Below, piece after piece: positions 41,986 through 49,576 of a DNA stretch of 64,000 nucleotides (position 1 is its first letter; every line of letters begins with the position of its first letter). Source of the stretch: Labedella gwakjiensis. Its GTDB lineage: Bacteria; Actinomycetota; Actinomycetes; Actinomycetales; Microbacteriaceae. The notes under the pieces are model-generated. The model made no database searches. It had not been told where the DNA came from and worked only from the letters and a program-made list of their open reading frames with translations. The translations under genes were made by a program, and so were the position numbers. Location: assembly GCF_003014675.1 (NCBI RefSeq), contig NZ_PYAU01000001.1, positions 2,170,001 through 2,234,000 of the forward strand, written 5' to 3'.

Positions 41986-41998
41986 CGTTGGTCCAACG
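41986..41998. promoter_or_regulatory. Palindromic operator candidate over ABC promoter
   Basis: CGTTGG-T-CCAACG. The -10-like TACCGT on the minus strand (41996-42001) overlaps its end, and transcription would start within the palindrome. TTGGNCCAA-type boxes are bound by several repressor families. No regulator is adjacent. Confidence 0.45.
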
Positions 41999-42118
41999 GT
42001 ACGGTCGCCGGAGTCCGACCGACATCCCCCGCCGGGCGGGTATCGACCGTCCTCCTCACGGGGGAGCAACCCGCATCGGCCCTGCCGCTCGTCGGGCGCG
42101 CGTGGGATGATGCTGTGC

Positions 42119-42466
42119 GTGTGGAGACGGAAACAGGACGCGGCGGACGGACAGGCGGCGGCGACGCCCGGCGCGAGCGGACTGCTCGGTGTGGGCGTGC
42201 AGGTCTACGTGCTCGAGGGCTCACCCGGCACCCACGACCACTGGGAGGGTGAACCGACGGGCGTGATCGTCTCGCTCGGCGATTCCCGCCCCGACGGCGT
42301 CGTGGGCATCCCGCGGCTCAAGGGCCAGGTGTGGAAGGTCGTCTTCGACGAGCCCCAGTACCGGCCCGACGGCACCGGCCCGCGCGAGTCCGCCGAGATA
42401 CCGGCGTCCCTCCTCGTGGCGGCCCCGTTCGTCTCGGGCGACGACCTGCCGGCGGAGCTTCGCTAG
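42119..42466 (+). CDS. Conserved hypothetical small protein
   Basis: 115 residues, soluble. A short basic and polar N-terminus is followed by a compact, beta-rich domain (LLGVGVQVYVLEGS, GVIVSLGDSRPDGVVGI, QVWKVVFDEPQYRPDG). GTG 42119 is chosen: an AT-rich GATGAT precedes it by seven bases and no ribosome site is present; ATG 42107 or 42110 would add two to four residues. Divergent from the ABC exporter. I do not recognise a family. Confidence 0.6.
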   Translation: MWRRKQDAADGQAAATPGASGLLGVGVQVYVLEGSPGTHDHWEGEPTGVIVSLGDSRPDGVVGIPRLKGQVWKVVFDEPQYRPDGTGPRESAEIPASLLVAAPFVSGDDLPAELR

Positions 42467-42494
42467 CCGCACCGCGCTTCGGTCGTCACTCCGA

Positions 42495-42692
42495 TCAGGG
42501 ACGGTTCCCGCGTCGGTTCCGTCGCCACCTGTTTCGCAGCACGAAGAAGACAAGCAGCAGTGGGACGGCGACCACCACGACCCAGAGTCTCTCGCTCGCG
42601 TATCCGGTGCCCGTCAGGGCGATGACGAGGGCGACGCCGTAAGCGATGACGCACAGCACGGCGGCCAGCACCTTCGGGAACGCCTTCTGCAC
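42495..42692 (-). CDS. Small two-helix membrane protein
   Basis: 65 residues. Two hydrophobic segments (VLAAVLCVIAYGVALVIALT and LWVVVVAVPLLLVFFVL) and a basic tail NRWRRNRRGNRP. GTG 42692 has GAGG eight bases upstream. Convergent with the gene ending at 42466. Unknown function; similar to many small actinobacterial membrane proteins. Confidence 0.6.
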   Translation of the reverse strand: MQKAFPKVLAAVLCVIAYGVALVIALTGTGYASERLWVVVVAVPLLLVFFVLRNRWRRNRRGNRP

Positions 42693-42879
42693 GGATCGAG
42701 CCTCGCGGATCGCTCGGCCACCCGCAACGGGGTCGCGCCGCCCGTGCCGCCCCTCACCCGGGACGGCGTTCCCGCGGTTCTTCCGCCGAGCAGTCGTGCT
42801 GCGATCGAGATCGCGTTCTCGTGGGGACGCCCACCGTAGTGTGTGAGAACGATGCGTCCACGCGCGATGGAAGGATGCC

Positions 42880-43299
42880 ATGAATCCGAGGGAACGCGCT
42901 GTATGCGTGTGTTTCGACGGCCCCCGCGTGCTGCTGATGAGGCGCCTCAAGGAGGGGCGACGGTACACCGTGCTTCCGGGTGGGGGCATCGAGCCCGGCG
43001 AAACCCCCGCCCAGGCTGCAGTACGAGAACTGGCCGAGGAGACCGGGCTCGTCGCGACCGTGACCGATGACCTCGTGACCGTCGATCACGACGACCGGCG
43101 GGCGCACTACCTGCTGATGGTGGCGACGCCCGGAGAGCCGACTCTGGGAGGGCCGGAGGCCCTCGCGGAGAGCGAGGACAACCGGTATCGGCCCGGATGG
43201 GTCCCGGTGGCCGAGCTCGCCGACGAGCCGCTCCTCCCCGAGGAGGCGCGAGCGGTAGTGCTTCGAGCTTTCGCGGAAAGCCTCACCGATGGCCGCTGA
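42880..43299 (+). CDS. Nudix hydrolase
   Basis: 139 residues, a single Nudix domain. The box is a perfect match, read over GGGIEPGETPAQAAVRELAEETGL in parts (G, E, REXXEE, G). The fold begins AVCVCFDGPRVLLMRR. Likely acts on a nucleotide or related diphosphate; the substrate cannot be deduced. Good ribosome site GGAAGGA. Single-gene unit between a small membrane protein and the convergent two-component operon. Confidence 0.9.
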   Translation: MNPRERAVCVCFDGPRVLLMRRLKEGRRYTVLPGGGIEPGETPAQAAVRELAEETGLVATVTDDLVTVDHDDRRAHYLLMVATPGEPTLGGPEALAESEDNRYRPGWVPVAELADEPLLPEEARAVVLRAFAESLTDGR

Positions 43300-43341
43300 A
43301 GGGGACCCGTCCGGTTTCCCGGAAGCGTCGTGCGCGGAGTT

Positions 43342-44019
43342 TCACTCGCCCGGGACGGCGATCCCGTTCTCGTACGCGTAGACGACGGCCTGGATGCGGT
43401 CGCGGAGGCCGAGCTTCTGCAGCACCTTCGAGACGTGGCTCTTCACCGTGGCCTCGCCCACGTAGAGGCGCGAGGCGATCTCCGCGTTCGAGAGGCCCTG
43501 CGCCACGAGGCCCAGCACCTCGAACTCGCGCTCCGTGAGCTCGTCCACCTCGGCGGGGCGCTGGCGGGGTTCCGCGCCCGGTGCCGAATTGGCGGTGCCA
43601 CCGAAGCGTTCGATGACGCGGCGCGTGACGGCGGGCGCGAGCAGTGCGTCGCCTGACGCGACGACGCGCACGGCCTCGACGAGCTGCTCCGGCGTCGAGT
43701 TCTTGAGCAGGAACCCGCTCGCTCCCGCCTGCAGCGCGGAGAAGAGGTAGTCGTCGCGGTCGAAGGTCGTGAGGATGAGCACGGCGCCGTGGAGGGCCGG
43801 ATCCGCGACGATGACCCGCGTGGCCTCGAGTCCGTCCATCCCCGCCATCTGCACGTCCATGCAGATCACGTCGGGGTCGAGCTCGGTGGCGCGATCGATC
43901 GCGTCGGACCCCGACGCGGCCTCTCCGACGATCTCGATGTCCGGTTGTGCGCCGAGGATGATGCGGAAGCCCGCGCGCACCATCTCGTGGTCGTCGACGA
44001 GCAGCACTCGGGTGGTCAC
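43342..44019 (-). CDS. Response regulator, NarL/LuxR type
   Basis: 225 residues. Receiver domain with D9-D10 acid pair, phosphoacceptor D55 (ICMDVQMAG) and the conserved lysine in LLKN. C-terminal LuxR HTH (LTEREFEVLGLVAQGLSNAE to SHVSKVLQKLGLRDR). The GTG start overlaps the kinase stop (44016-44019), so stoichiometric translation is expected. Partner of the adjacent kinase; targets unknown. Confidence 0.95.
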   Translation of the reverse strand: MTTRVLLVDDHEMVRAGFRIILGAQPDIEIVGEAASGSDAIDRATELDPDVICMDVQMAGMDGLEATRVIVADPALHGAVLILTTFDRDDYLFSALQAGASGFLLKNSTPEQLVEAVRVVASGDALLAPAVTRRVIERFGGTANSAPGAEPRQRPAEVDELTEREFEVLGLVAQGLSNAEIASRLYVGEATVKSHVSKVLQKLGLRDRIQAVVYAYENGIAVPGE

Positions 44020-45437
44020 GATCGTTCTCCGCTTCCCGACACCACGGGGGCATCGGTCGATTCCGACTCCGACGCGGTCGCGACAGGCGCCACCGGCACG
44101 CGGGCCCGCACCACGTACCGCCCGTCGCCCGCACGACCGACGTCGACGGTGCCACCGGAGGCCGACGCGCGCTCCCTCATCCCCACGTGGCCGAGTCCCC
44201 CGGGATTCGGCGTGCCGCTCGTGGCCCGCCCGCTGTTGCTCACCTCGAGCTCGACGGCATCGTCGAGGTACCGCACGCGCACGTCTGCCGTGGCCGCGCT
44301 TCCCCCGTACTTCCGGGCGTTCGTGAGTGACTCCTGCGCGATCCGGTAGAGGTTGAGGGCCACACCGGCCGGCACACGTCGCGGGGTACCCACCACGTCG
44401 AGCGTCGTCGGGAGGCCGGCGGCCGTGGAGTCGTCGACGAGAGCGGGGAGGGCGTCGAGGCCGAGGGTCGAGGCGCTCGTGGCCGCCGGGTCGACGGCGC
44501 GGCCGTCGGGCTCGCGGAGGGTCTTGAGCAGTCCGTGCAGTTCGTCGATCGCGCTGCGGGCGTTGATCTCCACGTTGCTGAGCGCGTCGCGAGCGGCCGT
44601 CGGGTCGCTCTGCATGACCATCCGGGCGGCTCCAGCCTGCACTCCCATCACGGACACGTGATGCGCCACCACGTCGTGCAGTTCGCGAGCGATCCGTACA
44701 CGTTCGAGGCTCACGGCCTGTGCTGCCGTCCGCTCCCGTTCGAGTTCGAGTTCGCGGCTCCGTCGCTCGAGAAGCGCCTTGGACCGCGCGCTCGCGAGCG
44801 CGCGGTCGCCGAAGAACCACGCACCGCCGAAGTACAGCAGGTTCGTGAGCACGTTGATGAGCAGGTAGGCCACGAGCGGAGAGAATGCCCCGGCGCGCGA
44901 GAACCCGCCGAGGGCGTCGGGGTCGGTCGCCTGTTGGAACATCGCGACGAGCAGCCAGACGAACATACTCACGACGATGAGTGCGCGCGTGAGGAACGCG
45001 CGTCGGCGGTCGACCACCCAGGCGCCGACGCTGTAGATGCCAAGGAAGAGCGTGATGTTCGCCATGAGCAGCTCGGGCACCTGCATGACCTGTCCGGCGA
45101 TGAACGCGACGGACAGGACGAGGGCGACCGTGCACGGGAAGCGACGCCGGAACGCGAGGGGGAACGAGATCACGGCGGCCCATACGAGGCTCACGCCCAT
45201 CGGAGCCGGCTCGGCGTAGAAGCCCGCCGTGCGGTAGAGCATGAGGCTCAGGAGGGCGGCGACGAAGAAACCGGCCGCCACGATCATGTCGACGCGCAGG
45301 GCGGATCGCGAGGGAGCGGACCGGCGCCACCGGGGGTCGTCGGGGTCGAGGTCCTCCGGCGCGACGAGGTCGGGATCGACGACGTCGGGATCGACGACGT
45401 CGGGATCCACGGTTGATGCTGTCGTCGATGTGGTCAC
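44016..45437 (-). CDS. Sensor histidine kinase, HisKA_3 family
   Basis: 473 residues. A 45-residue acidic N-terminal tail with DPDVV repeats precedes five or six membrane helices with no large outside domain (about 50-205), so it probably senses a membrane state. The dimerisation and phosphoacceptor helix is RIARELHDVVAHHVSVM with H254. The HATPase_c N-box is NLYRIAQESLTNARKYG and the G-box GLGHVGMRERASASGG. GTG start overlaps the glycine-zipper gene stop. It phosphorylates the downstream NarL-type regulator. Confidence 0.93.
   Translation of the reverse strand: MTTSTTASTVDPDVVDPDVVDPDLVAPEDLDPDDPRWRRSAPSRSALRVDMIVAAGFFVAALLSLMLYRTAGFYAEPAPMGVSLVWAAVISFPLAFRRRFPCTVALVLSVAFIAGQVMQVPELLMANITLFLGIYSVGAWVVDRRRAFLTRALIVVSMFVWLLVAMFQQATDPDALGGFSRAGAFSPLVAYLLINVLTNLLYFGGAWFFGDRALASARSKALLERRSRELELERERTAAQAVSLERVRIARELHDVVAHHVSVMGVQAGAARMVMQSDPTAARDALSNVEINARSAIDELHGLLKTLREPDGRAVDPAATSASTLGLDALPALVDDSTAAGLPTTLDVVGTPRRVPAGVALNLYRIAQESLTNARKYGGSAATADVRVRYLDDAVELEVSNSGRATSGTPNPGGLGHVGMRERASASGGTVDVGRAGDGRYVVRARVPVAPVATASESESTDAPVVSGSGERS
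45370..45412 (-). repeat. 15-bp in-frame tandem repeat in the kinase gene
   Basis: Two exact copies of TCGGGATCGACGACG and a third partial copy (plus-strand reading), giving DPDVV DPDVV DP on the minus strand at residues 11-23 of the kinase tail. Same 15-bp period and Asp-rich pentapeptide output as at 8822 and 17492. Confidence 0.9.
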
Positions 45438-45751
45438 GATCGGGGGCCCATCTGGTCGGGGCCATCGGAATAATGGCCGTCGGGATCGAGCCCGTCGGGG
45501 TCGTCGCTCTCGACGTCGTCGTCGCTCCCGTCCGTGGGGGTGCCCGTCGCGTAGGCGGTGGCGTAGCCCCCGGCGCCGATCGCCGCACCGATCGCGAGCC
45601 CGATGCCCATCCCCATGGCCAGGTTGTCGAACACCGTGAGCCCGAGGCCGGCGCCGATCGCGAGGCCGATGCCGATACCGAGCGGTAGGTACGAGGCCGG
45701 CCCCAACCCGCCGCCACCCGTTCCGTCGCGTCCGTCCCGTTGGTCAACCAT
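45434..45751 (-). CDS. Glycine-zipper membrane protein of the kinase operon
   Basis: 105 residues. Two glycine-rich hydrophobic segments, LPLGIGIGLAIGAGLGLTVF and MGMGIGLAIGAAIGAGGYAT, with regular GxxxG spacing, then an acidic C-terminal tail. ATG 45751 follows TAGGCT by six bases (leaderless). Its stop overlaps the kinase GTG (GTGA). Co-translation with the two-component pair suggests a partner or sensor accessory in the membrane; this is inference. Confidence 0.75.
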   Translation of the reverse strand: MVDQRDGRDGTGGGGLGPASYLPLGIGIGLAIGAGLGLTVFDNLAMGMGIGLAIGAAIGAGGYATAYATGTPTDGSDDDVESDDPDGLDPDGHYSDGPDQMGPRS

Positions 45752-45757
45752 GACTCG

Positions 45758-45763
45758 AGCCTA
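45758..45763 (-). promoter_or_regulatory. Candidate leaderless -10 of the kinase operon
   Basis: TAGGCT on the minus strand, six bases before ATG at 45751, without a Shine-Dalgarno sequence; the same hexamer and spacing as at 33842 and 54901. Confidence 0.55.
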
Positions 45764-45819
45764 TGCATCCGCCGTGACACGCGCCTCCGTCGTGCGACGG
45801 ACTCCACCGCATCGCCGGC

Positions 45820-46863
45820 TCAGGCCCCCGTGCCGGGCTCCACCCCGCCGATCTGCTCGCGCGCGGAGTCGAGGATCTCGAGCACGCGTACGGTCTCGTC
45901 GAGGGTGTGCAGCGGCGACTCCGTCAGCCCGGCGTCCACAAAGCGGGCGAGAGCGGCGGCCTGGTAGCAGAGCGACTGTCGCACGGGGCGGTCGTACGAA
46001 TCCGTCCACTCCTCCACGAGCGATCCGTCGGCGTCGATGAACGCGACCGTGTCGGCGGTCCAGAACGGCGACGAGACCTCGAGGCGGCCGCGGTCTCCCG
46101 CGATCACGGAGCGGACGGGGGTGGGGGCGTCCACGCTCGCGCTCACGAGGGCGTGCGACCCGCGCGGAGACGACAGCACGAGGGCGGCGTGCGCGTCGAC
46201 TCCCGTCGGCGCGAGGCGGCCACGAGCGGTGACGTCGAGATCGTCGCCGAGGACGAACGTCGCCCACGCCGTCACGTAGACGCCGAGGTCGAGCAGTGCG
46301 CCACCCGCGAGGCGGGGGTCATAGATGCGTGAGGTCAGATCGAAGGCAGCGAGCCCACCGAAGTCGGCCGTGACGAGCTGGATGTCGCCGAGCAGCCCGC
46401 CATCGACGGCTTGGCGCACCACGTCGCTCTGCGGGCGGTAGCGCGTCCACATCGCCTCCATCGCGAAGACGCCGGCCGCGCGGGCGGCGGCGACGATCCG
46501 GCGGGCGGCGGTCGCGGTCGGCGCGATCGGCTTCTCGATCAGCACGTGCTTGCCGGCCGCGATCGCGAGGAGTGCGTGCTCCTCGTGGTGGCTGTGCGGC
46601 GAGGCGACGTAGACCACGTCGACCTCGGGGTCGGCGACGAGGTCGGCGTACGAGCCGTATGCGCGGTCGATCCCGTGGCGCCTGGCGAATTCCTCGGCCT
46701 TCTCGAACGTGCGCGATCCGGCTGCCACGACACGCTGGTCGGTGTGCCGCACGAGCGAGTCCACGAAGTCGTTCGCGATCGCACCGGGAGCCAGGATGCC
46801 CCAGCGGAGGATCGGTGCGTCTCGCGGATCGGTGAAACGGGGAGAGGGGAGAACGGTCGACAT
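45820..46863 (-). CDS. Gfo/Idh/MocA family oxidoreductase
   Basis: 347 residues, NAD(P)-dependent sugar or polyol dehydrogenase family. N-terminal Rossmann region WGILAPGAIANDFV, DVVYVASPHSHHEEH, and the hallmark EKP (VLIEKPIAP, Lys conserved). The second domain starts about 125 with AMWTRYRP. Substrate not deducible. ATG 46863 has GGAAG eight bases upstream. Only 68 nt separate its 3' end from the TAGGCT of the kinase operon. Confidence 0.92.
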   Translation of the reverse strand: MSTVLPSPRFTDPRDAPILRWGILAPGAIANDFVDSLVRHTDQRVVAAGSRTFEKAEEFARRHGIDRAYGSYADLVADPEVDVVYVASPHSHHEEHALLAIAAGKHVLIEKPIAPTATAARRIVAAARAAGVFAMEAMWTRYRPQSDVVRQAVDGGLLGDIQLVTADFGGLAAFDLTSRIYDPRLAGGALLDLGVYVTAWATFVLGDDLDVTARGRLAPTGVDAHAALVLSSPRGSHALVSASVDAPTPVRSVIAGDRGRLEVSSPFWTADTVAFIDADGSLVEEWTDSYDRPVRQSLCYQAAALARFVDAGLTESPLHTLDETVRVLEILDSAREQIGGVEPGTGA

Positions 46864-46922
46864 CGTCGTCACTTCCGGGTCGGGGTCGTCCTCATCCTGA
46901 CACACGACGCATCGTGTCGGCG

Positions 46923-46963
46923 GGGGACCGGAGGCCTCTTCGGGCTCGTGGTCTCCGGTCCCC
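46923..46963 (-). terminator. Terminator after the DUF6421-like gene
   Basis: GGGGACCGGAG (46923-46933) pairs perfectly with CTCCGGTCCCC (46953-46963), an 11-bp stem 17 nt after the stop of the minus-strand gene. Large 19-base loop; no U run. Confidence 0.65.
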
Positions 46964-46979
46964 GACGCGCGCGTCCGGG

Positions 46980-48410
46980 TTACGCGTGGCCCGTGATGCC
47001 CGACGTGGACGCGATGACGTCGCCCATCTTCTTCGAGAGCGCCTCGTAGAACATCGAGAGCGGGAACTCGTCGTCGAGGACGGCGTCCGTCATCCCCTTC
47101 GGGGCGCCGAGCAGCGTCTCGTCCGGGAGTCCGCGCTTCCATGCCGAGGCGGGGTGCGGTTCGACCACGGAGGACACGAGCTCGTACGCGGCGAGCCAGT
47201 GCGCGACCTTCGGCCGGTCGATCGAGCGCCAGTACAGTTCGTCGATCGCGTCGCCGAGCTGGACGACCACGCCGGGAACCTCGTCCCAGTCGATCGCGAG
47301 CGACGTGTCCGTCCAGTGCAGCACCCGGTGCTGGTGGAGCCAGGCGAACAGGAGCTGCCCGCCGAGCCCGTCGTAGTTGCGCACGCGCGAACCGGTGAGC
47401 GTGAAGCGGAAGATGCGGTCGAAGATCACCGCGTACTGCACGAGCTTCGCGTGGCGGAGGGTCTCCGCCTCCGCCTCGGTGAGCTCGCCGGCGTCGCGCG
47501 CGGAGAGCTCCTTCTGCAGACGCACCGACTCCCGGAACGCCGTGAGGTCGCAGCGCAGCTCCTCGAGCGAGTAGAGGAAGAACGGCATGCGCTGCTTGAT
47601 CATGAACGGGTCGAACGGCAGATCGCCGCGCATGTGGGTGCGGTCGTGGATGAGGTCCCACATCACGAAGGTCTCCTCCGCGAGCTGCTGGTCCTCGAGC
47701 AGCTCCAGGGCGTCGTCCGGAAGGTCGAGCTTCGTGATCTCGGCCGCCTTCTTCACGACACGACGGAACCGGGCCGCCTCGCGATCGGCGAAGATCGCGC
47801 CCCACGTGAACGTGGGGATCTGGCGCATCGCCACCGTCTCGGGGAAGAGCACGGCCGAGTTGCTGTCGTACCCGGGGGTGAAGTCGACGAAGCGGATAGG
47901 AACGAACAGGGCGTTCGAGTAGTCGCCGGCCTCGAGGGAGCCGATGAACTCGGGCCACACGACCTCGATGACGACGGCCTCGACGAGGCGGTTCGTCGAC
48001 CCGTTCTGCGTGTACATCGGGAACACCACGAGGTGCAGCTCGCCGTTGCGTCGGGACTGCTGCGGCTGGAACTCGACGAGCGAGTCGTAGAAGTCGGGCA
48101 CACCGAAGCCGGCATCGACCCAGCGCTCGAAGTCGGTGACGACGGCCGAGAGGTAGGCGGCGTCGCTCGGGAACTGCGGGGCGAGCTCGCGGATGGAGGA
48201 CACGATGTCGGCGACGTGCTCGCGGGCCGCCGCATGGGCGTCGGTCTCCGGGATCGACCCGTCCTTGATCTGGTGGGCCTGGATCGCGGTCGCGGCCGCC
48301 TTGAGGCGCTGCCATGCGGGGGTCGCGGCGATCTCCTCACCGGTGAGCGTTGCGTCTTCCACGACCTCGGGCTCGCCGATGATCGCCTGTGAAGTGCGTT
48401 CGATGGTCAT
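46980..48410 (-). CDS. DUF6421-like conserved protein
   Basis: 476 residues, soluble, no signal or membrane segment. Conserved-looking blocks: FPMYTQNGSTNRLVEAVVIE, TPGYDSNSAVLFPETVAMRQ, and WDLIHDRTHMRGDLPFDPFM. The last is rich in His and Asp (HDRTH) and might bind a metal, as might FAWLHQHRVLHWTD. I recall this as an uncharacterised family mostly of Actinobacteria (DUF6421). Strong ribosome site GGAGGG before ATG 48410; -10-like TACGCT lies about 60 nt further up. Monocistronic, with terminator at 46923 and palindrome C upstream. Confidence 0.75.
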   Translation of the reverse strand: MTIERTSQAIIGEPEVVEDATLTGEEIAATPAWQRLKAAATAIQAHQIKDGSIPETDAHAAAREHVADIVSSIRELAPQFPSDAAYLSAVVTDFERWVDAGFGVPDFYDSLVEFQPQQSRRNGELHLVVFPMYTQNGSTNRLVEAVVIEVVWPEFIGSLEAGDYSNALFVPIRFVDFTPGYDSNSAVLFPETVAMRQIPTFTWGAIFADREAARFRRVVKKAAEITKLDLPDDALELLEDQQLAEETFVMWDLIHDRTHMRGDLPFDPFMIKQRMPFFLYSLEELRCDLTAFRESVRLQKELSARDAGELTEAEAETLRHAKLVQYAVIFDRIFRFTLTGSRVRNYDGLGGQLLFAWLHQHRVLHWTDTSLAIDWDEVPGVVVQLGDAIDELYWRSIDRPKVAHWLAAYELVSSVVEPHPASAWKRGLPDETLLGAPKGMTDAVLDDEFPLSMFYEALSKKMGDVIASTSGITGHA

Positions 48411-48555
48411 GGATCCCTCCTCGGGTTCGCGCGTGGGTGGCCGAGGACGATCGCCCTCTCGCTGAGCGTAACCGGGGGAGTCGGAGCGTTTCTTTGCCTC
48501 CTGCGCACGCCCACTGCGCGTACCGCTTCCACGGCGCACGTTTCCACCTCCCCCC

Positions 48556-48615
48556 ACCCCAAAAAGATGGCGATACGGCACGAAAACTCGTGCTGTATCG
48601 CAGTCTTTTTGGGGT
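48556..48615. repeat. 60-nt palindrome, copy C
   Basis: 27-nt arm (ACCCCAAAAAGATGGCGAT...), 6-nt loop (AAAACT), 27-nt arm (CGTGCTGTATCGCAGTC...). Three of 27 pairs are non-standard. It lies between the 3' end of the SsuC-type gene (48636) and the promoter of the DUF6421-like gene, both on the minus strand. The right arm runs straight into a (GGGGT)n tract. Confidence 0.94.
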
Positions 48616-48635
48616 GGGGTGGGGTGGGGTGGGGG
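48611..48635 (+). repeat. GGGGT tandem tract, potential G-quadruplex
   Basis: Four perfect copies of GGGGT followed by GGGGG, ending at the stop codon of the minus-strand permease gene (48636). Five runs of at least four G with single-base loops are an ideal quadruplex motif on the plus strand, which is the template strand for that gene. The mRNA would carry the C-rich complement. Confidence 0.85.
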
Positions 48636-49514
48636 TCAGGACCAGCGGCGCTTGACCCAGCGTTCGAAGAGGCCGACGAGGGAGTCGGAGAGCTTGCCGA
48701 GCACGGCGAGCAGGATGATCACGAAGAAGATGCGGTCGATCCGGCCGTTGTTCTGCGAATCGACGAGTCGGAAGCCGAGACCCATCGACGAGGCGATGAG
48801 TTCCGCGGCCACGAGGAAGAGCCACGCTTGCGCGAGGGCGAGGCGGAGCCCGGAGATCACGGAGGGGATGACCGCGGGCAACTGCACGGTGGCGAAGAGC
48901 CGCGGACCGTTCAACCCGAAGGCGCGACCGGCCTCCACGAGCTGCCGGTCCACGTGCCGCAGCGCCGCGGAGACCGTCGTGTACACGGGGAAGAAGGCGC
49001 CGATCGCGATGAGGATGACCTTCGAGTCCTCGCCGATCTTGAACCACAGGATGAGGAGCGGGACCCACGCGAGCGACGGGACCGCCCGCAGCGCCGCGAG
49101 CGTGGGGGAGAGGAAGATGTCGCCGAGCCTCGACAGGCCGACCACGGCGCCGATCGAGAGACCGAGACCCGCACCGATGCCGAAGCCGAGGAGTACACGC
49201 TGCACCGAGATCGCGACATCGGACGCGAGCAGGCCGCGCTGAGCGAGGTCGACGCCGGCGAGCCAGACCTCCACGGGGGAGGGCAGTCGCGACGACGGCA
49301 CGAGATCGTTGGCGCTCACGAACGCCCACACGGTCAGCACGAGGACAGGCAGCACAGCACCCGCGACGAGCACGAACCACGTCTTCGACGTGAGCCGACC
49401 GGTTCCGCGCGCGAGGAAGGCGCGACCGGGCCGAGCCTCGGTCGTGTCGTACGACGCGCCCTGGACGCTGACGACGCCGGGAACACGCTCGTCCCGCTCA
49501 CTCTGGTAGCTCAT
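48636..49514 (-). CDS. ssuC: ABC importer permease, SsuC/TauC type
   Basis: 292 residues. Six membrane helices after a cytoplasmic N-terminus of about 45 residues. The EAA loop is QLVEAGRAFGLNGPRLFATVQLPAVIPSVIS, read in parts (EAGRAFG ... LP). This is the branch importing sulfonates, nitrate, taurine or related organic anions, for which the binding protein below is also typical. The stop lies at the (GGGGT)n tract and palindrome C, which probably end the operon. Last gene in the order ATPase, binding protein, permease. Confidence 0.88.
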   Translation of the reverse strand: MSYQSERDERVPGVVSVQGASYDTTEARPGRAFLARGTGRLTSKTWFVLVAGAVLPVLVLTVWAFVSANDLVPSSRLPSPVEVWLAGVDLAQRGLLASDVAISVQRVLLGFGIGAGLGLSIGAVVGLSRLGDIFLSPTLAALRAVPSLAWVPLLILWFKIGEDSKVILIAIGAFFPVYTTVSAALRHVDRQLVEAGRAFGLNGPRLFATVQLPAVIPSVISGLRLALAQAWLFLVAAELIASSMGLGFRLVDSQNNGRIDRIFFVIILLAVLGKLSDSLVGLFERWVKRRWS

Positions 49515-49576
49515 CCGTCCCTCCTCTCGTCTCGTGTCGATCCCCGTCCCCTCCCGGTCCCGGGAGCGAACTGGTG

